A stretch of DNA of 64,000 nt from Sabellastarte sp. h YS-2021 (lineage: Eukaryota; Annelida; Polychaeta; Sabellida; Sabellidae), in the NCBI GenBank assembly GCA_964017235.1, contig OZ024935.1, positions 3,906,001-3,970,000 on the forward strand, read 5' to 3'. The notes under the pieces are model-generated. The model saw only the letters and a list, made by a program, of their open reading frames with translations. It was not told where the DNA came from and did not search any database. This document shows, one piece after another, positions 1-11,975 of the stretch. How positions within the stretch are numbered: the stretch's first letter is position 1; each line of letters begins with the position of its first letter. Position numbers and translations under genes: made by a program.

Positions 1-79
1 TCCACCTGTAAACTACCCGTTGCAATATGACCCTGGCTGTTGAACGCGACGTAAAACAACAAATAAATCTAAATCTAAA
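1..79. repeat. Interspersed-repeat tail fragment
   Basis: Short segment reading ATGACCCTGGCTGTTGAACG and then an A-rich tail with AAATCT repeats. A diverged match to its core (GACCCTGGTTGTTGAATGG) sits at about 10,547-10,566, so it is interspersed. It looks like the 3' end of a SINE or LINE cut by the window edge. The family was not identified. Confidence 0.3.
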
Positions 80-445
80 TGAAGCCAGTAAGTTCTGGGT
101 TTATTTTAATTAAAAGTGAGAGGATCTCAGCCCCAATCAGAAATACATATGGTTCTATAGGATCCCCTTGTCTACATCCTCTCCCTATCTTGATCGATTC
201 TGATAGATATCCACATTGTAGTATGTAAGCTGTCATATCATTGTTAAATAACTTCATCCACTTCGAGAAGTTTGCACTAAAACCAAAAAAATCAAGGCTG
301 TTGTACAGAAAGTCCCAAGACAAAGAATCGAAGGCCTTCTCAAAGTCAATTAACATAAGAAGGCCTGGTAATTTTTTCTCTTCAGCCACTTGCATGATGG
401 GGTTTATTTTGTCACATAATAAACAGATTCTCGGCATATTTCACT
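75..445 (-). mobile_element. L1/Tx1-type LINE fragment, reverse transcriptase core
   Basis: An open minus-strand frame of 120 codons carries two diagnostic RT blocks: LLMLIDFEKAFDSLSWDFL (palm block with the first catalytic Asp) and GRGCRQGDPIEPYVFLIGAE (R-QGDP block). The same blocks recur in the decayed Tx1-type copies at 3.85-7.0 kb and 55.7-61.3 kb. Endonuclease, the second catalytic Asp pair and the C-terminus are absent, so this is a fragment. RT of this family copies the element RNA by target-primed reverse transcription. Its openness suggests it is younger than the other Tx1 copies here. Confidence 0.8.
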
Positions 446-514
446 AGAGCAATTTTTTTAAGTTAACAAGCTACTTGGATCCAATCACAAGATATTACTT
501 CTCATTGTAAAAAC

Positions 515-1005
515 TCATAAGCAGTTTTGGGAAAAAAGATGATCAAGTGTCGACCAATCAACAAATCTAAAAGTAGGTAACCAGTAAATATTTGGATCCC
601 ATCACATGACCAGAACTACAGCAAGTTTGTTGCCTACACGAGAATAGGTTCTTTTCCAGAAGCTTGAAATTGGAGTATAAAAGGCAGCAACAAGCAAAAG
701 GGTTTCATTGTCATGTGAGATTGTTAGAAGCACATTTCTCTCAGCTTGTTTGCACAGAATATAACATTTTAAATGAAATTTCATATTTAAAGTGGCTTTT
801 TCATTCATAATCTGCAGCAGACATCCATTGATTTATTTCTCATTAAATATTAAAGCAAAAGCCTGAAAACTATAAGTAAAATAAGAAAAAAGTAAAGTTT
901 GGACGTTTAGGTCACGTAATGGGATCCAAATATTTACTAGTGATCTAGTTTAAGAATTGTTTATTGGTCGACACTTGATCCTCTTTTTTTGCCAAAAATT
1001 CATCG
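515..1005. mobile_element. Foldback/MITE-like element with ~95-bp inverted arms
   Basis: The arms at about 515-610 and 911-1005 are imperfect inverted repeats. They include an exact 18-bp match, GATCAAGTGTCGACCAAT (541-558), against its complement at 963-980, and a matching GGATCC-containing block next to the 300-bp centre. No coding capacity is seen in the centre (611-910). The arms may extend a little further outward. No clean target duplication was found, so the superfamily is open. Confidence 0.6.
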
Positions 1006-1104
1006 AAAATTGTACTTGCAATACCGAATGCACGTCTAGTTGGGGCGATTCTGTCTTTTTCTCAAGTCCTGTCTGTTTGACAGTACAGCTTGTCCGGACC
1101 TCCT

Positions 1105-1990
1105 ACGGCTTGTCTGACTTGACGGACTCTAAGGCACATCTGAACCTAAGGCAATAAACATTAATTTTATGACATAACCAGGTTGTAACGAAGGAGACAC
1201 AGGGGTGACAGGGGAGGCTATGGCTGATAGGCTTTTGTAAACAGGTAAGTTTTGAGCTTTTTCCTGAAGGAGGCAACTGATGTGGCCCAGTGTACATCAT
1301 TAGGGAGTTCATTCCAGATCCTAGGAGCCTCAAAGGCAAAACTATGGCCAAAATGTTTGACTGACTTAAATACTGATGGGTGGAATGGAGAAACCGTATT
1401 GACGATCATTGTGACTACGCCTGCACTAGTGGATCGGGGTGGGGTGGGGGTGGGGGTGGGGCGTTCAGGGGGGTTCGACCCCCCCCCCTGAAAAATAATG
1501 TAAAGGGTTCAACCCAAAGTACAAAATTATTTCTTGAGAGTGGTGTTAAATTTACTGGAAATGCACTATATTTTTACGAAAAATTCATTTTCTTCCGGGA
1601 GGGCATGCCCCCCCGACCCCCTTAGTTAAGGTATGTCTGATGTGAAGCACCACCTTACTCTGATGTGAACCCCCTTACTTAAAAACTGGATCCGCCCCTG
1701 GCCTGGTACTATAGGAACAACTGCTGAGAGACAAGAACAGTTCAAAATAGGAAGGAGAACCACTATGTAAAAATTTGTAAACCAGTGTTGTAGTTTTGAA
1801 CATATAACAGTACTTACCAGACAACCAGTAGAGTTGCTTTAGGATGGGTGTAACATGAGCATACTTTCTATGATTTTTAACAATACGAGCAAGGGTATTC
1901 TGAATACTCTGCAATTTGTGCTGATTGAGACATGACAAACCTCCAAGCAGAGAGTTACAATAGTCAAAATGACTACTAACTACTACAAAC
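1105..1990 (-). mobile_element. CR1/L2/Rex1-type LINE, 3' end fragment (interrupted)
   Basis: Minus-strand frames encode the C-terminal end of a Jockey-superfamily ORF2: FAFEAPRIWNELPNDVHWAT, then SFRKKLKTYLFTKAYQP. Upstream of it, across the insertion at 1,424-1,700, lies RIVKNHRKYAHVTPILKQLY. The 3' UTR at 1,105-1,215 matches that of the copy ending at about 18.0 kb (GGACTCTAAGGCRCATCT). The RT core is missing, so this is a 5'-truncated insertion, later split by a small DNA element. Confidence 0.75.
1424..1700. mobile_element. 277-bp non-autonomous DNA element inserted in the LINE tail
   Basis: It interrupts LINE sequence that is continuous at 18,340-18,365 (GTGACTAYGYCT then AGTACTATAGG). 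It is flanked by GCCTG on both sides (1,419-1,423 and 1,701-1,705). Its ends are roughly inverted: CACTAGTGGATCGGGG on the left, CAGGGGCGGATCCAG read inward from the right. CAGGGGCGGATCCAG-type termini are seen in hAT-like MITEs, but the repeat is only 5 bp rather than 8, so the superfamily is uncertain. The left part holds a run of five G4-5 tracts at 1,436-1,461. Confidence 0.55.
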
Positions 1991-3189
1991 GACTACTAAC
2001 GACTACTAATTGTAACCTAGACTTGCTCCAAGTCTTTGTATTTGTATCCATCAGTAACCTGAATAGTAAATTTAAATTGGAAACTTACAGTTCATTATAC
2101 CACTAGCATTCTGGAGTTAGGGGTATAGTTTCTGAAAAACAAACTTTTGTCAGGACTGGCTGTTTCTTCAAAAGTCATACAGTACCTATATATTTCACAA
2201 AAGACAAAAGGACTTGGTGAAAGTCTAATTGTAACCATGTATTGTGAATAATTTTTTTTCCCATTTATTAAAGAATACAGTGTGGCAACAAAATCACATG
2301 TCTATGCTAATTACTTCAAGTCAGTTCAATTTTGTGAAATTGCAAAATGTTCAGAATTTATAAAGTGAAGAAGATTTACTGTCCCTGATACAAAGATAAT
2401 ATCATTATTGTTATAAGAATACGTAATATTTGATACAGTGTAAATTTGATAAAGAACTGGTACTTTGTGGTTTATATTCTGCTATTAACAAAGCGAGGTT
2501 GATCAAATAAGGAGTTCTTGTCTTAATTTGATAAGCAATATGCAATCTGAGAACAGAAATAACATTTCATGGTGAAACGTGGTTTATTACATTCTCAAGA
2601 TAAAAATCATCATAAATAAAGTAATAAATATTGTATGTAGCTAATGAAGATCTAAGGCTTTCTTTACAGTCAGACTGGATTCTTGAGACCAGTGTCAACA
2701 CGAGGCACGTCATTTGTGTATGTATTATACCAAACAATCTTGATAATCAATTTGATTTAGCCATATGCATAATAACAACCTGTAGATAGAAAGGTGTTAA
2801 TGCCAGTCAGAACTGGTTTTGTTCTTTCTTTCTTTCATGAGATTTACAAATTACCTGAGTGGTGCAAATTTTTAAATTCTATTATAAAAGGACAGATCTA
2901 TACAATCCATGTTCATAATGAGAAGATTGTGTGTTTTATCATCTGAAGAAAAATAAGTAAATGTTTGCCAGACCTGAGCAGGACTGAGACACAGGATGAC
3001 CCCACCTGGTGTGAAAATATGACCCTGATGCGACTTACAATTCTTGAATATGCAATAAATCGGCAGTGAACTGTGTCTGTAGTTGTCAGCTTAAGGTTTT
3101 TTGCTATTGCTTTGTAGATATAAATATGTCATATTGTAAACTTGAAAGGACGGATAACCCAGTTCATGGGGGCCAACATCACTCAAAGC
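1991..3189. other. Intergenic, no gene seen
   Basis: AT-rich sequence without a convincing reading frame. At about 2,965-3,030 it contains one copy of a short interspersed repeat (GTGTGAAAATATGACCCTG) also found near 16.2 kb and 44.1 kb. Confidence 0.4.
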
Positions 3190-3480
3190 TTTATTGTAAA
3201 TATCAATTTGATCTTGACCTCACTCTAACATCCTTGTTCAATACGGACTGAAAACCCATTATCCTATATCTGAGGGCTTTATGCCATAGATACCAGCTAA
3301 GTATTAGATATGTTTGCTTCAGCTGGTATTGCCCTCAATAGCTATCGAATTGACATTAACATCACTATAATGACCTTGTCAATACTGATTGAGAACTTAT
3401 TATCCCATATCTGAGAACTTTGTGACATAGATACCGCCTCAATATGTTTATTTTTAGCTGGTACAGATCACACCAGCTGT
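3190..3480. repeat. Two diverged tandem copies of a ~145-bp unit
   Basis: CCTTGTTCAATACGGACTG ... TTATCCTATATCTGAGGGCT ... CATAGATACC ... AGCTGGTA near 3,230-3,335 recurs as CTTGTCAATACTGATTG ... TTATCCCATATCTGAGAACT ... CATAGATACC ... AGCTGGTA near 3,375-3,465. The copies are substantially diverged. The phrase 'atatctgag' recalls the ~145-bp array units elsewhere in the window, but homology is not clear. Confidence 0.45.
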
Positions 3481-3849
3481 TTCTAAAGTTTCTTGAAGTT
3501 GAGGTTACATCTAATATTTATAAGATGTGTATATAGTTGTAGAACCTGTGCGACATTGCTTCTTGTGCTCTTAAATGTGCTTATATAAAATAATGGAAAC
3601 AAAACAATTCATTTTTTTTCTTTTATGTGGTTAAGATTAATGGTTGTTCACCTGTAGAGATTGTTACTGAATGCAATTAAAACATATAGAGTACTAGTAC
3701 ACATCTTCACAAAGGAAATAGAGTATTTTTGATAAAAATCCCTTTTTACCTCTTTATATCATTTTGCATTATTAAACATAATGGCTGTTCGCCTGAAAAG
3801 AGTGTTACTGGTAGCCATATCAGTGTCATTGCTTAATAGTATTCTTGTG

Positions 3850-6800
3850 TTGTCTGCCAATTGTAGAGCCTTACAAAACGAAAAAAGGAACAAAGAAACA
3901 AAGGCAAACATCGTGTGCCTTCAGGACACTGGGCAAAAAACAGATATTCTCTCAGTTAGTAAAATATGAGGAAATGGATGCTATGTTCATGGCTCCAAAA
4001 CAAATGTACAGGGTATGGGGATTCTCTTTGAAAATAATGTTGAACATGAAATAATAGTATCTTCTTCAGATGGGGAACAGAACTACATTTGATTAACAAT
4101 AAAACTATGTGAATTGTTTTCAATTTGCTCACTTTGTTATGGGCCGAACTCTGACAATCCGTTTTTCTTCACGAAGAAATGTCGTCCAGGAAAAGAATCC
4201 AGATTTCTACATAATCTTTGGGGACTTTAACATGGTACTTGACCCTAAGCTAGACTGCAGTAATTATAAGCATATAAATAACCCCAAAACAAGATCTGAA
4301 GTATTAAATATGAATGCTGAACTAAACCTAATTGATGTGTTTTGAAGCTTCCACCCCGAAACCTGTAGATATAGTTGGGGAACCCATAAACTCTTAAAGC
4401 AAGCTAGACTGAGTTTTTTTCTAGCTTCAAATTGAATGCTAGATCTGATAAACCAATGTTAAAAATGCTGGCTATCAGTCTGACCACTCTATAGTGTGCC
4501 TTCAAATAATTGAAACTAGATTTCACATTGGAAAGAGGATTTGGAAATGCAATAATAACCTGCATAAAAATGAAGTTTACCTTAATCTAATAAACATAAT
4601 AATGGATGACGAAATAGTTACGTATGCACTGCTAGTCTACCATAGCAATTTGTGAAGGGAAACTACAACAATATTGTTTTTACCATTAATTGTGATCTGC
4701 TTTTGGAAATGATCTTTTTTAAAATTAGAGGGGAAACAAGTAAATTCTCCCCATTCTTAAGGAAATATAAGAGATTAACGGAACATAAATCAATAAAAGA
4801 CATTGACTATTTGGAGAATACAGCATTGGTTAATTCACAATTACTGTTTGATAAAAAAATGCTTTGGAAATTGTTACAGAAGAGTAAAATGAGGTCAAAT
4901 GATGAGATCCAGGATTCCATGATTAAGTAAAGGTTAGAAACCTTCCAGGATTTTTTGTAACCTTGAGAGCAATTGTTTTAGAAAAAAATACTAAAAAGGT
5001 ATGACAACGGTGATTATTCAACTGAACAAGTCTGAATTTCTAAAAGTTTTCTGGACTAAATTAGAATTTCTGGCTACCAGGGCAATAAACAGATATTTTG
5101 ATAGAGGAATTCGTTCTACAACTTTACGTCAAGGAATCATCACTTGTATTCCAAAAAGAGATGATGAAGAATTCCTTATAAAAATATGGAGATGACTTTC
5201 TCTTAATGTGTAACATATAAATTAGCATCAGGTGCACCGGCAAACTGACTTAAACTGTTCCTGATATAACCATTCCAAAAACCCAGAGAGGGTTTACTGT
5301 AGGCAGGCAGATGACTGACTGTACAAGGTTAATTTATATAGTAAAAATTAAAGATTTATCTGGTTTTCTACTTCCAATAGATTTCCTAAAGGTATTTGAT
5401 TCTTGGAATTTCTACACAACATTCTTGAATTTTTTAGTTTTAGTGAAATATTTATTAATTGCGTTAAAATTTTTCATAATGAAGTTAAAATGTATGTACT
5501 ACAAAGTGGATACCTGTCCGAAGAAATACACATCGGTGGAGGATGTTGACAACATGATCCTTTGTCACCATATTTATGTCTTTTTGGTTCAGAGATTATG
5601 GTGCTCTTGTTTATAAATAATCTATAAATAATAGGTTTAAAAGTAAATAGCAATGAATTTAAGATTACACAGTTTGCAGATGACACAACTTTGATTTTGG
5701 ATGGTTCACAGTACTCACTATAGGCAGCACTTAACACACTTGAAATATATGGGAAAACTCTCTGGCCTTAAAATGAACAAAAAGAAAAAAAAAGTCGTAT
5801 GATTTGAAGAAAGAGATATTCCAAAGAAAACTTAAATATTTCTGTAAATCTTGATTGGGGCAAAGTAGATTTTGTACTTCTTGGGATAACCTTCGATGTT
5901 GATTTGAATCTTATGCCAGAAATAAATTTGGGTAATATTCTGGAAAAGGCTAACATAATTCTTTAAAAATGGCAATTGAGTCAATTGACACCAATTGGAA
6001 AAATAACTGCACACAAAAATTTTGATGCTTTCTAAATTTATTCATGCCTTTTAATCTTACCGACACCGGAAAAATTTATCTTGAAGTTAATTGTTCAAAT
6101 CTTTACAATTTCCCTAGAATAACAAACCAAATAAAATAAAAAGAAATACTTTATGTTCAAACCCTAATATAGGTGGTTTATAATGGGGGAATGTGAAAGA
6201 CTATTAAATCCTTAAAAGTAAGCTGGGTAAGAAGAATATTTTGTGATATTTAATGCCAATGGTTAACTTTTTTAATGTATGGATATAAGAAAAATCAATC
6301 CTTTGAAAATGGTTCATGTTACTACTTGCTTAAGAAGATGACTAAAACTTTCTAGATTGGTGTGATTAAAAATTGGCAGACACTTTATAGAAAACAACAA
6401 GTTAATAATAATTTAGATATTTTAAATTCTTTTCTGTGGTATAATCCCCAAATCTCTGCCGAACCTCTGTACCTCTCTAGCTGGTATAGAAAGGAAATTT
6501 TTCTCATTTGTGATATTGTGACTGAGAATGGTCACATTGGACCTATTGGTTAAATTACTAGTGCAAAATATCATCGAGAAATTTAAAGTTAACGATTTAT
6601 TCATTTACATAAAACCTGACCGTCCTTTTACCTACAGATTGTCTTCAAATCTAAAAAAAGATGTCAAGATTTGCATTGCTCCAGAGGGGTATTACCTACT
6701 GAATAAGGATAGATAGGATAGGACAGTAGCTATAATCTGTAGAGAACAGTTGAATCCTAAAATACAAAAATCTGGACAATTCTGAACATTTGAATGGGTG

Positions 6801-6990
6801 ATGGTTTCAATGACTATACCTTTTGGAAATACTCAGATTGCCACAGTGTACAGAAAACCAGGTACAAAAAAATTTTAATGAATTTGTTGAAGAATTGACA
6901 AGTTGTCTAGAAATAGTGACATTACAAGAATATACATTGCCCTGGGGAAGTCATGACAAAAATACCAGCATGGGATTATATATATTTATT
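3850..6990 (+). mobile_element. Decayed L1/Tx1-type LINE (endonuclease + RT)
   Basis: Fragments of one plus-strand ORF2 occur in order. An endonuclease start resembling NCRALQNEKRNKETKANIVC lies at about 3,860. The APE-type endonuclease block FGDFNMVLDPKLD lies near 4,220-4,255. An RT region begins GFTVGRQMTDCTRLIYIVK near 5,290, and the RT catalytic block ITQFADDTTLILDGSQ lies at about 5,665-5,715. A thumb/C-terminal region (SFLWYNPQISAEPLYLSSWY) lies near 6,430. Several frameshifts and stops break it (for example after LNLIDVF at 4,345 and inside the RT at about 5,615), so it is dead. Order and strand are those of a near full-length ORF2; 5' and 3' ends were not defined. Confidence 0.75.
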
Positions 6991-7424
6991 ATTATACAAC
7001 ATTAATATATGATATCTAAAATCCTTTTACTGACTAGTTGATAAGTGATAAACATGTAAAATGACATTATGATAATAACTTGTGACCATAATGTACTAGT
7101 ATATAGTTTGCTGCATAATAACCAGGAAGAGCCCTGCAAGAACTCCCCATGGGTCAAACAGGGGTGAAATTTTGAAAAGGGTAAGGGGTCAAAGACCCGG
7201 ACACCACAAAGAATACTCCAAGGGATAAAGAAGCCCATGGGTGAGCATTATTAAAGTTTGAAGCATTTACACAAATTACACAAGCTAGTACTTTAGCAAA
7301 TTTAGAATTTTGAAAAACTAATGAGAAAAACAAGTAATTCCCCAAGAAAAAGGGGGGAATGATAAGCTGTGCGGCCAAAAATTAGAAATTTTTGCAAAGT
7401 AAGAGCCCCAAACAGCCAAAGGAA
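6991..7424. other. Spacer between LINE and DIRS fossil
   Basis: AT-rich sequence with no supported gene. The overlapping frames on the minus strand show no recognisable motif. Confidence 0.35.
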
Positions 7425-8680
7425 CTATGTATGTAGGTGTTGCCTGAAGGTAGCAGCAACAGGTGAAATGTGTTGGGGAAGTGTAGATACATAACGCCAG
7501 ATGCAGTCGGAAGTCCAGGTACCATGCAGCATGATAAGCTGTAGAGGGACACCATGCTGAAAGGCCCAGGTGGTATCAGATTTACGAAATAAATGGAAAG
7601 TCAACGAGGAGGGTAAGTTAAGTAGCTGAGAAACTAACTTTAAATGCTTTCTGGCAACAAAATCTGTCAAAGGGGCCAACCCACTAGCCCTAGGGATTCG
7701 AAAGAGGGGGTCGTTTGCAGTACCTGGTATTGCATGTAGCATTAAGGACATAGCTTTGAAGGGGCACAAGGGAAACCTGCCCAAAGCAGGAATACAACTA
7801 GTGGTTGTATCACTCCTGTTTTGAAGGGTTTTCGACCACTTTATGACCACAAGTATGGTGTCAGCTGAAAAAATGAGGTCACCTCTACGTAATTGTCTTG
7901 TCACCTCAAAAGAAGCCATTTTGTGAGGAAGAATATTTGATAAACGTAAAAAGGAAAAACAAAACAAAAGGAATATAAAGCTTTAAACACACTAGGGTAC
8001 TGCAAAGTTTCTGACACACTTAGTATTTGAGACAACATGTCAATGGTTATAATTTGGGTAAGTTTTGGACAAAATGGTCGGGTATACTTAAGGGATTTTT
8101 TGGAAAAGATGAATTCTAAATTCTCTAAAGGGGATGTATCTAGACCATGGAGAATAAACTGTGAACGAATAGCTACCATATGATTGACTATGTTTGAAGG
8201 GGACAAGCCCTGATCTAGCAAAAATTCCATAAAAATAAGCAAAGTAACAGTAGTGACCTGATGTATGAACAGCCCAGCGGCCACCAGGAAGCCCAGGAAC
8301 ATGCGTGCATATGCTCCCTGTGTTGCAGGTCTAAACGCATCCAACAATCTACTGGAAGCCCTGGTGGCCAGCTGGGCTGCAAAAGAACCTTCACCTAAAA
8401 ACATGAAACATAACACAAGTGCTAAATAGTGTGATTAAGCTGTACCAGATCGATATGTGTGGGAACCCACTGGTATGTAGGCAGTAATTTTTGACTCCTA
8501 TTATCAGTAACCCACCAACGGGAAAGTAAGTCAGCAATTGCGTTCTCTTTTCCTGCAATGTGTGTCACTAGAAAGTGAATATTAAACAAAGATGTTAGCA
8601 TCCAGATGTTTCTTGCAATAGTGGCCAAAAGTGGATCCCTGGCTTTGCCTTCCTGCAACACCTGCTGACTCACCAAGGTT
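7425..8680 (-). mobile_element. DIRS-type retrotransposon fossil (RNase H end + tyrosine recombinase)
   Basis: In minus-strand order the pieces are the end of an RNase H domain (FLVTHIAGKENAIADLLSRW), the N-terminal half of a tyrosine recombinase (LLDAFRPATQGAYARMFLGF), and its catalytic half with the H-x-x-R region (LTFHLFRKSDTTWAFQHGVP). This arrangement, RT/RNase H followed by a tyrosine recombinase instead of a DDE integrase, defines the DIRS order. The element is a broken fossil with about two interruptions, and its gag-like and most RT parts are missing. Its coding pieces are still easy to read, which suggests moderate rather than great age. Confidence 0.75.
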
Positions 8681-8739
8681 CTTTATAACATCTGCTGGAT
8701 GCATAGAATTACTAAATATCCTAACTGGGAGATAGGGAT

Positions 8740-9240
8740 CTAATTTATTGAGTTGAGCATGGGATCCAAAATGGTAAACTCTGTTTTGTCAGGGTTTACT
8801 TTAATCATACTTGACAACATCCATTCTTGAACATCCAAAAGGCACGAATTCAGTTTGTCAAAAGCCAGGGCTGCATTTTGTGAGGCATATGAATAATAAC
8901 TGGGCGTCATCTACATAAAAGTGGTATTTGATGTCAGGGTGAATTCCAATAACCTTACTTAAAGGAGTGGTGTATAAGAAGAACAGCAGAGGACCAAGGA
9001 CTGAGCCTTGTGGGACTACAAATAGCTGCTCATGCAATTCAGAGAGAGTTGATCCAATTTTAATTGCTTGGAATTGGTAGTTGAGATAGAACACGAACCA
9101 CTTCATGGCCATGCCTCACGCACCAAACCATGACTTAAGAAAATTAAGAAGAGTAGTGTGATCAGTCACAGTTCAGTCATATGCAATATGTCAATTGACA
9201 AACCCGATCAAAATCAATAAGAACTAATCTTCAGGAAAAT
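8740..9240 (-). mobile_element. CR1/L2-type LINE fragment, RT catalytic region
   Basis: The minus frame at 8,858-9,112 has FVVPQGSVLGPLLFFLYTTP and the catalytic block KYHFYVDDAQLLF (YVDD where sibling copies have YADD). A short block resembling SSMIKVNPDKTEFTIL follows in the C-terminal direction. It abuts the DIRS fossil on its left. Both ends of the LINE are missing and the flanking frames are closed, so it is a dead fragment. Confidence 0.7.
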
Positions 9241-9344
9241 AAAGTTTATTGTTCTTGTCACATTCAAGTCAGACATTCCAAATTCAACACTTATTTCCTC
9301 CCCATCTAAAAATCTAGATGAACTAGTAGAGCAATTACAATACA

Positions 9345-10080
9345 TGCATGTCTGGCACTGTTCATAAATATGCCCCAAAGAAAACAAAGGTCTTCAGGAA
9401 AAATTACATGGCTCCTTGGTTTAATAAAGAATTTTTAGAAGCAAAGAAACAGAAACGAAAGTTAGAGAGGGCATGGAAAAAGACAAAGCTCAAGTGTGAT
9501 TTGATTCTTTTTCAAATCAAAGAATTATCCTTAAGCACCTCATGAGTGAAGTAAAATACTATTTCTGTGATCTGATGATCAAGAATGGAAGAAACTCAAA
9601 ACAATTGTTTTCCATTCTAAACGAACTCAGCAATTGGAAGAAAAAAAACTCCTACCAGATTACACATGCCCCAGTGAACTTGCATACAGCTTCAGTGAAT
9701 TCTTCAAAACAAAAATTGACAAAATTAGTTAGAAACTTAGTGAACACAGCACACAAGAAATGGACTATGTTCATATATATCTGGGGCACTGGTGGACATC
9801 ATACATTCTCTGTTCATGCTCCTCATCTTTGGAATAATCTGCCTCAATACATCAAAGTGAATACTAGCATGACATCCTTTAAAAAGTCACTGAAAACATT
9901 GTTATTTTGGAGACATTACAACTAAAAGGACAAACACAAGTCATAGCCACAGTAATTTTAAAACATTTTTAAAGACACTTTCAAACTTTAATCACAGATT
10001 ATTGTAAAGCGCTCTGAGCATAATGCAAGGGAGCTTTATAAACCCTCTATTTTATTATTGTCATTATTAAGTTATGTAAA
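9345..10080 (+). mobile_element. CR1/L2-type LINE with the RT domain deleted
   Basis: The plus frames at 9,348-9,925 begin with the linker between endonuclease and RT (KNYMAPWFNKEFLEAKKQKR; FSILNELSNWKKKNSYQI). They pass at about 9,770 straight into the extreme C-terminus (FSVHAPHLWNNLPQYIKVNT, then SFKKSLKTLLFW). The whole RT palm is absent, so this is an internal deletion derivative. One in-frame TGA at 9,543-9,545 separates two frames that overlap by a base. The 3' UTR ends near 10,075 with TAAAGCGCTCTGAGCATAAT, the kind of 3' tail seen in L2/CR1-like elements. Confidence 0.7.
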
Positions 10081-10167
10081 GGTGAAGGAGAAATAACACT
10101 TAAGAAAGCGAAAATGGATGTAAAAACAAAGTATCAAAACAATTGAATAGCATTAATTTTATACTAT

Positions 10168-10320
10168 AAATTTATTAATTGATCTTTTTATTAACTGAAG
10201 TATAGCTGTAAATGGAAATAGCAAAGTTAGGCAAAATTTATTTGTTAAATTTATTAATTGATCTTTTTATTAACTGAAGTATAGCTGTTAATGGAAATAG
10301 CAAAGTTAGGCAAAATTTAA
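10168..10320. repeat. Tandem duplication, 79-bp unit x2
   Basis: AAATTTATTAATTGATCTTT ... GCAAAGTTAGGCAAAATTTA at 10,168-10,246 is repeated from 10,247. The only difference I see in the shared part is TGTAAATGG versus TGTTAATGG. The second copy ends at about 10,320. Confidence 0.85.
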
Positions 10321-10334
10321 TGTGGCAGTAGAAA

Positions 10335-11170
10335 ATAATCTGGCAAAGTCAAGGGTCACACCGTGGTCACATTATGGCATTGCCTACCTACACCCTCCAA
10401 CTAATATACCAACCATACCAATTGAGAACACTGAGATTTATCCTAATAATGATAGTCACGAGGTTCTCAGTGGCATCTAATCACAGGCTGTGAACTCTGT
10501 GTGGGTTCAATTGCACAAGTGACAATGCTGATGACATGTCTTAATAAGACCCTGGTTGTTGAATGGGTCGTAAAATCCTAACTTTGAACTGTAAATGAAG
10601 GCCACAATACAATGATATATAGCAACAACTCCAACAATATCCCTACAAAGTATCAACTTTCTACACATTGTGGTTTCTGAGATATAGCCTGGCCATTTTT
10701 GTAAGGTCAGGGTCACTTATGCAATACCAAAGTAGACAGATGCCAATCAGCATCACACCAGGATGTCACAAAAATCCAGCATCCCTAAACGGACCTACCA
10801 GGTGTGACATTCCTTCATATGGACTCTGAGAAATATGGCATAAAGACATTTAAAGGTTGTGGTCATTACGGTAAGCTCAAGGTTTAAACAAACAAACAAA
10901 TGTTACACTGATGCATCATCACACTCTTCAACTAATGAATCTTGCCAAATAACAATTCCAAAACCTAGATATAGCCTAGACAAAATTTTAGAGATATGGC
11001 AAGATCAAGGCCACACTATGACACTGCACACCTGTTCCCCTGCACCGATGTCGCTGTGGAGTATCAACTTCCTACACTTTATGGTTTCTGAGATATAGCC
11101 TGTACAAGATTATGAAAGTTTGAATTACTATGGCAACATCAAAGGTCAAATCAAGGTCACACTATGTCTA
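10335..11170 (-). repeat. Degenerate, inverted copy of the ~145-bp DR1 array
   Basis: Read on the minus strand, this holds phrases of the arrays at 41.8, 56 and 58-60 kb. Examples are GGCTATATCTCAGAAACCA, GTGTAGAAAGTTGATACT, GTAGGGATATTGTTGGAG and TGACCTTGATTTGACCTTTG (11,137-11,156 complement). About four weak units are visible. No palindromic start or hairpin end was found, so it is an internal remnant of a Helentron-type element or a free satellite patch. Confidence 0.6.
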
Positions 11171-11975
11171 AATGTGCATCATATTGGTAATCGTAATAAA
11201 CTATAGATGATTAAAATAATTGCACAAGTCTAAATCAAACTAAAATCATTTCCCAAAATATGTGTAGAAGCAATGCAAGGCCGTGTGGAATTTCTACATG
11301 TTGTAGTTGATTAAATCAAATCAGACTAATAAAATATTTATTCAATAGAGATGTACTGATTTAATCTCTTTGTGAGTCAACTACTTCATTACCAAGACAA
11401 TTATATTCAAATATATTAAGAAGATATTCTTGTGCAATTGGTTGAAAATTTAAATTGAAAAATTTAAATACTCGCAAATGACCTCTACTAGTCAAACTCC
11501 ATGCATGTATTCTATCTTCATCTTTATTGAGATAACAATGGATATTTATATTCAGATATATTGAAGGAATATAATAATATATTAATAGGGAGTAATAGAC
11601 ATGATCAAGAAATTACTGGAATTGAGTTTACAAAAGAATAATGATTCAAGACGTACATCTGATTGTAAGTTCCCAAACAGAATACAAAGTGTTGGATTCT
11701 TCCATTATTTTTGGATTCTTCCATTATTTTTGTTGATGAGCTAACATTAATGAACCTAGAAAAAGAAATTATCTACACGCAGAGAACACAATTGACACGT
11801 TTAAGTTTGTAGGGTGAAGCATATTGTGTCTTTTGGAACTAAGAACTCGTGACACAAATTGTGGAAAGTGATACTGTTTGATGCAGCTACATTTTTATGC
11901 ACTATTCTGATAAAAAATTCTGTTTTTAAACATTTATCATAGTACTCTTGAAATAAACAAAAAGAACAGTACATA
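11171..11975 (+). promoter_or_regulatory. Upstream region of TMEM45-like gene 1, duplicated at 15.1-15.8 kb
   Basis: Blocks such as AGAAGCAATGCAAGG (about 11,267), TTGATTAAATCAAA (about 11,308), AATGAACCTGGAAAAA-like sequence (about 11,750) and TTTTGGAACTAAG (about 11,832) recur in the same order at 15.1-15.8 kb. The duplicated segment therefore starts at least 700 bp before the start codon. A local duplication of about 19 bp (TTGGATTCTTCCATTATTTT) sits at 11,694-11,731. No TATA box matching genes 2 and 3 was found. Confidence 0.5.
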
